Positions 1 to 6,553 of a stretch of 11,153 nt of DNA are shown here, in pieces. The DNA comes from an uncultured Gemmatimonadota bacterium. GTDB lineage: Bacteria; Gemmatimonadota; Gemmatimonadetes; Gemmatimonadales; Gemmatimonadaceae. The notes beneath the pieces were generated by a model. The model was not told the DNA's origin, made no database searches, and was given only the letters and a program-made list of their open reading frames with translations. Both the position numbers and the translations under genes were made by a program. Where the stretch lies: positions 1 to 11,153 of the forward strand of contig CAITQY010000039.1 in assembly GCA_903894655.1 (NCBI GenBank). The letters are read 5' to 3'. Position 1 is the stretch's first letter, and the number at the start of each line of letters is the position of its first letter.

Positions 1-708
1 ACTTGGTTGGAGCAGCGCGCGTTGCGGGGAGCGCAGCGGATTTTCTGCGTGAGTGAATACACGCGGCGCCAACTCCTGCGCTTTCATCCCGCGCTGACGC
101 CCGCGCGCCTCGTGGTAGTACCCAACACCCTTGATCCTTATCTCGTGCCCACCCGCACGGCGGCGATGCCCGCGACCCCATTGATTGGCCCACGCATTCT
201 CACCGTCTCGCGCTTACTTTCCACCGATACCTACAAAGGAGTGGATACGATGATTGAGGCAATGCCGCTCGTGCTGCGCACGTTACCCTTAGCGCAATTG
301 CGCATCGTCGGTACAGGAGATGATTTACCCCGGCTGCAAAAAATTGTGCAGCAACTCGGATTAGCCAACGCCGTTCATTTTACGGGCTCAATAACGGATG
401 AAGCGCTGCAAATGGAATACGCCAACTGCGAACTCTTCGCCCTGCCGAGCCGGAAGGAAGGCTTTGGCCTAGTTTTCCTGGAAGCGATGATGTACGGCAA
501 ACCCTGTCTCGGTGCCCGCGCCGGGGGCGCTCCCGAGGTGATCAACGACACCGTCGGCGCCCTCGTTGAATACGGCAACCTCGCCGACCTCGCCGCCGCC
601 GTGTCCGATCTGGTGCGGCATCCGCGCGATTCCGAGGTTATGCGCCGGCACGCCGCCGCCTTTGCTTTCCCCCGTTTCGTCGGCCGGCTGGCCGGCCTCC
701 TCGCATGA
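1..708 (+). CDS. Glycosyltransferase family 4 (GT-B fold), 5' end outside window
   Basis: Transfers a sugar from a nucleotide-sugar donor to the growing lipid-linked glycan at the cytoplasmic face of the inner membrane; donor and acceptor cannot be read from sequence. The reading frame is open from base 1, so the N-terminal acceptor domain is missing. Numbering from the first window codon, a family-typical segment, RIFCVSEYTRRQL, lies near residues 14-26. The donor-domain beta strand ILTVSRLL follows, and then a YKG with K79. The diagnostic GT4 E-x7-E motif is EGFGLVFLE, E153 to E161, followed by GGAPEVI. About 235 residues are visible of a usual 350-400. The stop overlaps the next start in ATGA at 705-708, suggesting coupling. 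A TTG at base 7 could be read as a start but would discard half of the fold, so truncation by the window is the better explanation. Bases 181-420 are distinctly poorer in GC than the flanks. Confidence 0.93.
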   Translation, partial: TWLEQRALRGAQRIFCVSEYTRRQLLRFHPALTPARLVVVPNTLDPYLVPTRTAAMPATPLIGPRILTVSRLLSTDTYKGVDTMIEAMPLVLRTLPLAQLRIVGTGDDLPRLQKIVQQLGLANAVHFTGSITDEALQMEYANCELFALPSRKEGFGLVFLEAMMYGKPCLGARAGGAPEVINDTVGALVEYGNLADLAAAVSDLVRHPRDSEVMRRHAAAFAFPRFVGRLAGLLA

Positions 709-2009
709 ACAGTGAGTCGCTCTCCGTCACTCCCTCATCGTGTGCGTTGAGCCGCCGCACCGTGCTCGTCGTTTCCAGCCTGCTGGCCATCGGCTGGGCT
801 CTGCTTTTCTTCGACACGCTCGATCTACCGTTGGCCAATCTCGACGACGTCTCCTATCATCGGGCAGCTGTCGCAGGCCAACTCTTCGATTTCCTCTATA
901 CCGGTTTCGCCAGCCAAGGGCGCTACTATGGCGTCTTTGTCTTCCTCCCGACCGCACTGCTTGAGACCTTGTCTAATCCGTGGCTCTATCAAATCGTGCG
1001 CCTCGGCCTCGTCGCGCTGTCGCTCGGTCTGTTGGGGCGGCTTGCGCTGCGCCTCACAGGGGCACCGGACCTTGTGCTGGCTTGGCTGCTTGTCTGGATC
1101 GCTGTGCTCCAGATTCCTCCCACCTTCTACGGCCTCCTGTCCTATCCTGCTTTCCATTGCGGGCTCGCGCTGATCGTCTTGTCCCTGACCCGTTTCTGGT
1201 CCGCGCTCACGGAGCCGGCATCCCCGGCGGTCTCCTGGAGCGCCGGCCTGTTATTTTTGCTTGGACTGCAGTTCAGCGAGGCGTTCGTGGTCTTTGCCCT
1301 GCCATTCCTTCTGGCCGTCCTCGGGCGTATTCCGCTGTCGCAGCCAAGAAGTGCACTGCGGTTGCTCCTGCCGGTGATAACCGCCGGCGCCGCCTATTTG
1401 TGCGTCTACGTGGGATTCCGCGTCCTGCACCCGACAGTCTATGATGGCACCGCTGCCGGTGGCAGCCTCGCCCAAGGGCTGCTTTACCTGTTCCGATACA
1501 GCGCTTCCAGCCTGCCGGCCTTTGAATTATTTATCGACCGTGACGCCGCCCATCCCGCGTTCATCGGCGGCCCCGCGGCCTTGGGGCGGCTCGTCACGCT
1601 GAATCCTTGGCGAGTGCCATGGATCGTCGGCGCCGGGGCTGTCACTGCTTGGCTGGTCCTGCGAACCACCTGGTCACCCACCCCGTGGCGCGCACCGGCC
1701 CTCGCCGCCGGGGCTTTCTGCACCGGACTGGCCTTCCTCGCGCTACCGGGCGTCTCGGCCAAATATCAAGTCTATGCCTATCAGCGGGCCTATCCCCACG
1801 TCTATAATTTCATCTTCGTGCACTTCCTGTGGCTCGCGGTGGTGATCCTCCTGTTCGGATTCACCGCCCGTGCACCCCAAGGTTCCGCCCGCCGAGTGGC
1901 GTTGGCCGTTGCCGCTGGTCTGCTGGTGGCTGTCAGCGGGCTCGTCGCTCTAGCAACCAACCCCCTCGCCTTGGCCCAGATCCGGGACATCGTTGCAAAC
2001 CCGCCTTGA
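705..2009 (+). CDS. Polytopic membrane protein, GT-C-like glycosyltransferase candidate
   Basis: A 434-residue integral membrane protein with about ten to twelve hydrophobic segments from residue 19 to near 420, joined by short loops. After the first membrane helix, in what would be the first periplasmic loop, there is an acidic pair D47-D48 followed by R53. Then comes Q71-G72-R73-Y. An acidic pair in loop 1 followed by a GR-aromatic element is the pattern of GT-C enzymes such as the GtrII/GtrC-type glucosyltransferases, which use polyprenyl-phosphate sugars and act at the periplasmic face. I see no O-antigen-ligase or Wzx signature. The start ATG overlaps the stop of the GT4 gene (ATGA). No Shine-Dalgarno precedes it, consistent with coupled translation. 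The GtrB-like gene at 2942 could make its donor. The family assignment is an inference from topology and motif; that it is a polytopic membrane protein is secure. Confidence 0.8.
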   Translation: MNSESLSVTPSSCALSRRTVLVVSSLLAIGWALLFFDTLDLPLANLDDVSYHRAAVAGQLFDFLYTGFASQGRYYGVFVFLPTALLETLSNPWLYQIVRLGLVALSLGLLGRLALRLTGAPDLVLAWLLVWIAVLQIPPTFYGLLSYPAFHCGLALIVLSLTRFWSALTEPASPAVSWSAGLLFLLGLQFSEAFVVFALPFLLAVLGRIPLSQPRSALRLLLPVITAGAAYLCVYVGFRVLHPTVYDGTAAGGSLAQGLLYLFRYSASSLPAFELFIDRDAAHPAFIGGPAALGRLVTLNPWRVPWIVGAGAVTAWLVLRTTWSPTPWRAPALAAGAFCTGLAFLALPGVSAKYQVYAYQRAYPHVYNFIFVHFLWLAVVILLFGFTARAPQGSARRVALAVAAGLLVAVSGLVALATNPLALAQIRDIVANPP

Positions 2010-2086
2010 AGTATCGACTGGTCACATCCATCTGCCCTCGATCATAACCCGCCCCGATCGGTCCTCGCGGTCATGTACTCTTAAAC

Positions 2087-2917
2087 GTGGAAGCCCACGA
2101 ACCACCCGAACTCGTCCTTGAGGCCGGCCGCGCCAGCCGCAATTACTGGCGGGATCTCTGGCGCTACCGGGACCTGCTCGCCTTCCTCACGTGGCGCGAC
2201 CTCGTCGTGCGCTACAAGCAGACCTTCGTCGGTGTGGCCTGGGCCCTCCTCCAGCCGTTGCTAACGATGGCGGTCTTCGTCGTCTTCGGCAAACTGCTGG
2301 ACGTGCCGACCGGCGGCGTGCCCCGACCGGTGATGGTTTTTGCTGCCCTCCTGCCCTGGCAATTTTTCTCCGCGGCGCTCAGCGCTTGCAGCGGCAGCCT
2401 CGTCAACAGCAGCAACCTAATTTCGAAAGTTTATTTTCCACGGCTCATCGTGCCGCTCAGTGCGATTCTCGTGAGCTTGGTGGATTTCGTCGTCTCGGCG
2501 GTATTTCTCGCGGCGCTGATGCTGTGGTATGGCTTGGTGCCCGACTGGCGCGTGATGGCCCTGCCGCTGTTCACGCTGCTCGCGTTCGCCTGCGCGCTGG
2601 GCGCCGGTCTGTGGCTCACGGCACTGATGGTGCGCTACCGCGATTTCCGCATTGTCCTGCCGTTCATTTTGCAATTCGGCACCTATGCCTCGCCCGTCGC
2701 CTTCAACAGCAATCTCGTGCCGGAGAAATGGTTCCTCATCTACAGTCTCAACCCCATGGTCGCCGTCATCGACGGCTTTCGTTGGAGCCTGCTCGGCGGC
2801 AGCCAGCCGCTGAACCCCGCCGGGCTGGCCCTGTCGGCCACGTTCGCCCTCGTACTGCTCTGGTCGGGCACCGCCTACTTTCGCAAAACCGAGCGTTCCT
2901 TCGCCGACGTTATCTAG
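2087..2917 (+). CDS. wzm: Wzm: ABC-2 type polysaccharide export permease
   Basis: Transmembrane half of the ABC transporter that moves undecaprenyl-diphosphate-linked O-polysaccharide across the inner membrane; it works as a dimer with the ATPase encoded at 4828. The 276-residue length is typical. The N-terminus carries the family pattern of an amphipathic region (YWRDLWRYRDLL, residues 20-31), then WRDLVVRYKQT (36-46) and GVAWALLQPL (49-58) leading into the first helix. Six hydrophobic segments follow. The pattern SKVYFPRLIVPLS in the middle and the segment from YASPVAF through NPMVAVIDGFRW near the C-terminus are hallmarks of Wzm/TagG/KpsM-type permeases. The start is GTG at 2087. A stop at 2045-2047 blocks upstream extension and no ATG lies between, while the N-terminal family motif follows immediately. 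No Shine-Dalgarno is visible. The 77-bp gap upstream is the largest in the operon and could hold a promoter, but I could not identify one. Confidence 0.95.
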   Translation: MEAHEPPELVLEAGRASRNYWRDLWRYRDLLAFLTWRDLVVRYKQTFVGVAWALLQPLLTMAVFVVFGKLLDVPTGGVPRPVMVFAALLPWQFFSAALSACSGSLVNSSNLISKVYFPRLIVPLSAILVSLVDFVVSAVFLAALMLWYGLVPDWRVMALPLFTLLAFACALGAGLWLTALMVRYRDFRIVLPFILQFGTYASPVAFNSNLVPEKWFLIYSLNPMVAVIDGFRWSLLGGSQPLNPAGLALSATFALVLLWSGTAYFRKTERSFADVI

Positions 2918-2941
2918 ACCCGAACCCAAATTTCCCGTCCT

Positions 2942-3880
2942 ATGGCCGCCCGTTCCCTGATCATTCCTGTTTATCGCAACGAGGAAAATATCCCCGACCT
3001 GTTGGTGGCGGTGCGTGAATTGGCATCGCAAGCCCCGGGAAAATTCGAGGCTGTCTTTGTCGTCGACGGAAGCCCGGATCGCTGCTTCGCGCTGTTGAGC
3101 GCTGCGCTGCCGTCGGCCGGTTTCGCCGCCCGGCTGATCCTGCTTTCGCGAAATTTCGGCAGCTTCACCGCCATTCGCGCCGGACTGGTCGCAGCGCATG
3201 GTGATCATTTCGCCATCATGACCGCCGACCTTCAGGAACCGCCGGCACTCGTCGCCGAAATGTTCACCGCCCTTGATTCGGGCGCCTGTGATGTCGTGGT
3301 GGGCAGCCGCGCGAGTCGGGCTGATCCATTTTTCAGCAGGATATTCTCCGCCCTCTTCTGGGCAACCTATCGCCGCTTCGTGGAACCTTCCCTCCCCCAG
3401 GGAGGCGTGGACGTCTTCGGCTGTAATGCCGCCTTCCGTGACGTGTTGCTCAAGATGGACGAGGCTCACAGCTCGCTGGTCGGGTTGATCTACTGGATGG
3501 GCTTTCGCCGCACAGAAATATCCTATGCCCGCGCCCTTCGCCGCCAAGGGCACAGCGCGTGGTCGTTCCGCCGCAAGCTGAGCTATCTCTCGGACAGCAT
3601 ATTTTCGTTCACTGACCTGCCCGTCCGGATCCTCCTGGCTAGTGGGGTAATTGGCATGACCCTCTCTATTGGCCTCGGTTTCCTCGCCCTCGTCAGTCGC
3701 CTGCTTAACTGGATCACCGTGCCCGGCTACACGGCCACGATCCTGGTCCTGCTTTTCTTCGGCGGCACTATCCAACTCGGGCTCGGCATCGTCGGTTCCT
3801 ACGTTTGGCGCGCTTACGAGAACACCAAGCGCCGCCCCGCCTTCATCGTCACGCGCGAGGTTTTCTTTTCACCGCCCTGA
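2942..3880 (+). CDS. GtrB/DPM1-like family 2 glycosyltransferase with two C-terminal membrane helices
   Basis: Probable polyprenyl-phosphate glycosyltransferase that loads a sugar from a nucleotide donor onto undecaprenyl phosphate at the cytoplasmic face. The 312-residue protein begins with the GT2 strand SLIIPVYRNEENI (residues 5-17), then VVDGSPD. The LSRNFGS element (68-74) and MTADLQEPP, with the metal-binding D96 and the Q98-E99 pair, are the pattern of the DPM1/ArnC/GtrB subgroup rather than of ordinary glycan-elongating GT2 enzymes. Two hydrophobic segments, about 229-252 and 263-287, followed by a basic tail (RAYENTKRRP), complete the GtrB architecture. It starts 24 bp after wzm and ends 4 bp before the WxcM gene, so it is within the operon. 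It has no visible Shine-Dalgarno. Its partner could be the GT-C-like protein at 705; no GtrA-type flippase is seen. The subgroup is fairly certain, the sugar is unknown. Confidence 0.9.
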   Translation: MAARSLIIPVYRNEENIPDLLVAVRELASQAPGKFEAVFVVDGSPDRCFALLSAALPSAGFAARLILLSRNFGSFTAIRAGLVAAHGDHFAIMTADLQEPPALVAEMFTALDSGACDVVVGSRASRADPFFSRIFSALFWATYRRFVEPSLPQGGVDVFGCNAAFRDVLLKMDEAHSSLVGLIYWMGFRRTEISYARALRRQGHSAWSFRRKLSYLSDSIFSFTDLPVRILLASGVIGMTLSIGLGFLALVSRLLNWITVPGYTATILVLLFFGGTIQLGLGIVGSYVWRAYENTKRRPAFIVTREVFFSPP

Positions 3881-3884
3881 GCCC

Positions 3885-4820
3885 ATGACTTCCTTCTTCC
3901 TTCATCCCCAAGGCCTCTGTGAATCCAAAAAAATTGGCGCTGGCACCCGCATCTGGGCTTTCGCGCACGTGCTTTCTGGTGCCCGCATCGGTCGCGACTG
4001 CAACCTTTGTGACCACGTGTTTGTTGAGAACGACGTAATCATTGGGGACCGGACCACGATCAAGTGTGGCGTGCAACTCTGGGACGGGGTACGACTCGGT
4101 CACGGGGTGTTCATCGGACCGAATGCCACGTTCACCAACGACCCGTTCCCGCGGAGCAAACGCCGACCCCGTCGGTTCGCCCAAATTGTAGTGAAAGACG
4201 GAGCCTCCATCGGGGCCAACGCCACGATCCTGCCCGGGGTGGTCATCGGCGAAAACGCCATGGTGGGCGCTGGCACTGTCGTCACGCGCTCGGTGCCCTC
4301 CAACGCCATCGTGATGGGTAACCCCTCGCGAATCACCGGCTATGTCAATTCTACCCTGCATCCCATCGTCCCGGCAGCAGCGGTCGCGGCGGCAAGCCGC
4401 TCCAAACGCTCCACAGTCCGGGGTGTCCGGCTGCTGAGCCTGCCCGTGTTCGAGGACATCCGCGGGGCGCTAGCGGTGGGCGAAGGCCGCAACGGCCTGC
4501 CCTTCGCTCCCAAGCGCTATTTCTTTGTCTACCATGTGCTGGGTTCCGACGTGCGGGGCGAACACGCCTACAAGAAGTGTCACCAGCTGCTCATCTGCGT
4601 TCAGGGCCGCGTCAAGGTCGCGGTCGACAATGGTCAGAGCCGGGAGGAATTCGTGCTCAACTCACCCAGTCTTGCCCTCTATGTGCCCCCCATGGTTTGG
4701 GCCACCCAGTTCAAGCACAGCACAGACTCGGTCCTGCTCGTGCTCGCGTCGCATTCCTACTCGGCGAAGGACTACATCCGCGACTATTCCTCCTATCGCA
4801 AGATGGTGCAAGCGCACTGA
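3885..4820 (+). CDS. wxcM: WxcM-like bifunctional enzyme: hexapeptide N-acyltransferase fused to FdtA/QdtA-type cupin 3,4-ketoisomerase
   Basis: Makes precursors of 3-amino-3,6-dideoxyhexoses such as Fuc3NAc or Qui3NAc. The cupin domain isomerises dTDP-4-keto-6-deoxyglucose to the 3-keto sugar. After transamination by a separate enzyme, the N-terminal domain acylates the 3-amine. The protein is 311 residues. The left-handed beta-helix domain spans about 8-150, with hexapeptide repeats such as IGDRTTIKCG and the family hallmark FTNDPFPRS (F83-S91) in the active-site loop. It closes with GAGTVVTRSVPSNAIVMGNP. An Ala/Ser/Arg-rich linker (about 158-178) leads to the cupin at about 180-311, with EDIRGALAV, RGEHAYKKCHQ (H227, Y229, H233, Q234), LYVPPMVWA and the end motif YSAKDYIRDYSSYRKM. 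Y229 stands where I recall His in most family members. Start: ATG 3885 is 4 bp past the upstream stop and gives a normal N-terminus; an ATG at 3669 would add 72 shadow residues. Aminotransferase, RmlA and RmlB are not in the window. Confidence 0.93.
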   Translation: MTSFFLHPQGLCESKKIGAGTRIWAFAHVLSGARIGRDCNLCDHVFVENDVIIGDRTTIKCGVQLWDGVRLGHGVFIGPNATFTNDPFPRSKRRPRRFAQIVVKDGASIGANATILPGVVIGENAMVGAGTVVTRSVPSNAIVMGNPSRITGYVNSTLHPIVPAAAVAAASRSKRSTVRGVRLLSLPVFEDIRGALAVGEGRNGLPFAPKRYFFVYHVLGSDVRGEHAYKKCHQLLICVQGRVKVAVDNGQSREEFVLNSPSLALYVPPMVWATQFKHSTDSVLLVLASHSYSAKDYIRDYSSYRKMVQAH

Positions 4821-4827
4821 TTTCTCG

Positions 4828-6069
4828 ATGCCTGTCCCCATCATCTCCGTCGACCACCTGGGCAAATGCTACGCCCTGCGCACACCCGCGGCTCGCTCCG
4901 GTCTGCTCCGCGACACCCTGAGCAACCTCCTGCATAACCCGCTGCAGGCGCTGCGCCGCGCCACGTTGGGCTCACCGGGCGCCGACGAAGATTTCTGGGC
5001 GCTGCGCGATCTGTCCTTCACGGTCCAACCCGGCGAGGTGATCGGCATCATCGGCCGCAACGGCGCCGGCAAGTCCACGCTCCTCAAGATGCTCTCGCGC
5101 ATCACCGATCCCACCGCCGGACGCATCACGCTCCGCGGCCGCGTGGCTTCGCTCCTCGAGGTTGGTACCGGCTTCCACCCCGACCTCTCCGGCCGCGAGA
5201 ACATCTTCCTCAACGGCGCCATCCTCGGCATGACCCGCCGCGAGATCCACCGCCGCCTCGACGAGATCGTGGCGTTTGCTGAGGTCGAGAAGTTCCTCGA
5301 TACCCCGGTCAAGCGTTACTCCAGCGGCATGTATGTGCGGCTGGCCTTCTCCGTCGCGGCCCACCTCGACCCCGAGATTCTCATCATTGATGAGGTGCTC
5401 GCCGTCGGCGATGCCGCCTTCCAGCGCAAATGCCTTTCGAAGCTGCAGAGCGCCACCCGCGACGAAGGCCGCACGATTCTTTTTGTCAGCCACAACCTCG
5501 CCTCCGTTCGCCAGCTCTGCAGCCGCGCCCTCGTGCTGCAGGCCGGACAACTCGTGGCCGACACCGCGCCGGCCGAAGCCATCGCCCACTACATGAGCCT
5601 GATGCCCCGCAGCCGAGAAGGTGGCGCCTACCGCCACATTGCGGGGGACGGCCGCGCGCTCATCACCGCCCTTCGCCTCAACGCGCCGAGCAGGGGCGAG
5701 CCACTCTACGCGATCTTTGAACCCATCAAGGTTGAGATCGATTTTGAGGTTAAGCCCGACGCCGGCCCGCTGGAATTCTTCCTCCTCATCTACGGCGAAG
5801 ATGGCGAGTGCCTCGCCTCGAGCTTTCAACGCGACACCGGCGACTTCCATCGCTCGTCCGGAGCAGGTGGAACGATCACGGTGGGTTTCAAAAATCCATT
5901 CCTGCCCGGCCGCTACCTTATCTCCGCCGGCATTTTCGACCGTTCGAGGAAGTTCCTCGATTGGGTAGAATTTGCCGAGGGATTTCAGGTGGAGTCCGGC
6001 TTCGTGGATGGCCGCGCTTTTGACAACCGCCTCGGCCGCGTCTCAATTCTACCCGAGTGGTCCGCATGA
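4828..6069 (+). CDS. wzt: Wzt: polysaccharide ABC transporter ATPase with C-terminal carbohydrate-recognition domain
   Basis: Cytoplasmic ATPase that powers export of lipid-linked O-polysaccharide through Wzm. It is 413 residues from ATG 4828, long for a plain KpsT-like ATPase (about 220-250) and typical of Wzt proteins carrying an extra substrate-binding domain. ABC domain: Walker A GRNGAGKST at 76-84 (K82), the Wzt-type segment SLLEVGTGFHPDLSGRENI, signature YSSGM at 164-168, Walker B EILIIDE with D188 and E189, D-loop AVGD, and switch His H222 in FVSHN. All catalytic elements are intact. After a linker near 256-270 (MSLMPRSREGG), residues to 413 match the beta-rich Wzt C-terminal domain (PLEFFLLIYGEDGE, FLPGRYLISAGIFD), which in characterised systems recognises a terminal modification of the glycan. 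The frame is open further upstream to 4525, but that part overlaps wxcM and looks like its shadow. The stop overlaps the next start (ATGA). It is separated from wzm by two genes. Confidence 0.96.
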   Translation: MPVPIISVDHLGKCYALRTPAARSGLLRDTLSNLLHNPLQALRRATLGSPGADEDFWALRDLSFTVQPGEVIGIIGRNGAGKSTLLKMLSRITDPTAGRITLRGRVASLLEVGTGFHPDLSGRENIFLNGAILGMTRREIHRRLDEIVAFAEVEKFLDTPVKRYSSGMYVRLAFSVAAHLDPEILIIDEVLAVGDAAFQRKCLSKLQSATRDEGRTILFVSHNLASVRQLCSRALVLQAGQLVADTAPAEAIAHYMSLMPRSREGGAYRHIAGDGRALITALRLNAPSRGEPLYAIFEPIKVEIDFEVKPDAGPLEFFLLIYGEDGECLASSFQRDTGDFHRSSGAGGTITVGFKNPFLPGRYLISAGIFDRSRKFLDWVEFAEGFQVESGFVDGRAFDNRLGRVSILPEWSA

Positions 6070-6539
6070 ACCAGCTTGGCTTCACCCAGAGACTAATCCG
6101 CCGCCTCGACAGCTGGCTGAACGAACGGCGTATCGCCACCCTCAAGGGCCGGTTTGCCGCGTGCGGCGAGCAGGTTTCCATCCAGCTGCCGGTCGTGATT
6201 AACAATGCCGACCACCTCCGGATCGGCGACCGTGTCTCAATTAATGCCTTCGTTCACATCTGGGCGCTGGGCGGTGTCACGATCGGGGACGACACCCTCA
6301 TCGCCAGTCATGTCGCCATTACATCTCTAACGCACGATCCGCACGCGGAACTATTCTCCGCCTCGTCACAGGCGCGCCCCGTCGTGATTGGACGCAATGT
6401 CTGGATCGGCACACACGCCGTCATCTTACCCGGCGTCACCATCGGGGATGGCGCGATTATCGGCGCCGGGGCCGTGGTCATCCGGGATGTCGCGCCCAAG
6501 TCCATGGTTGTCGGTGTGCCCGCGGCCCCGCGGCCGTGA
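6066..6539 (+). CDS. Small left-handed beta-helix O-acetyltransferase (WcaF/LacA-like)
   Basis: Probable acetyl-CoA-dependent acetyltransferase acting on a sugar of the polysaccharide or its precursor in the cytoplasm. It is 157 residues, within the usual range for stand-alone hexapeptide transferases. A basic N-terminal helix (about 1-40, QRLIRRLDSWLNERRIATLK) precedes hexapeptide coils: IGDRVSINAFVHIWALGG, ITIGDD-like turns, then VVIGRNVWIGTHAVILPGV and GAIIGAGAVVIRDV. The loop THDP contains H90, the position of the catalytic His in maltose/galactoside acetyltransferase relatives. The end VVGVPAAPRP is the usual C-terminal cap. ATG 6066 overlaps the wzt stop in ATGA; a GTG at 6057 would add only three residues and is less likely. 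The acceptor sugar cannot be inferred. It is a different enzyme from the WxcM acyltransferase domain, so the glycan may carry two kinds of acyl group. Confidence 0.9.
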   Translation: MNQLGFTQRLIRRLDSWLNERRIATLKGRFAACGEQVSIQLPVVINNADHLRIGDRVSINAFVHIWALGGVTIGDDTLIASHVAITSLTHDPHAELFSASSQARPVVIGRNVWIGTHAVILPGVTIGDGAIIGAGAVVIRDVAPKSMVVGVPAAPRP

Positions 6540-6553
6540 TTTTCCGCTGAATT

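Noticed and set aside
2006..2086. Possible promoter in the gap before wzm (TTGAAG at 2006)
   Set aside because: No recognisable -10 at proper distance. The short ATG-TAC-TCT-TAA at 2073 is also too short to call a leader peptide.
2417..3775. Long open frame (452 codons) on the minus strand
   Set aside because: It lies opposite wzm and the GtrB-like gene, both with clear family motifs. Its composition (Gly/Glu/Arg/Gln-rich, no domains) is what a GC-rich shadow gives.
3669..3884. Upstream start for the WxcM gene at 3669
   Set aside because: The added 72 residues are Ser/Pro-rich, lie wholly inside the GtrB-like gene and have no counterpart in the family. ATG 3885 gives the normal N-terminus.
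4525..4827. Upstream start for wzt at 4525
   Set aside because: It overlaps the conserved cupin domain of wxcM; the added residues are Ser/Arg/Cys-rich. The ABC domain begins just after ATG 4828.
4972..5850. Minus-strand open frame of 292 codons
   Set aside because: Antisense to the conserved ABC domain of wzt; low-complexity Ala/Gly/Glu/Val composition without motifs.
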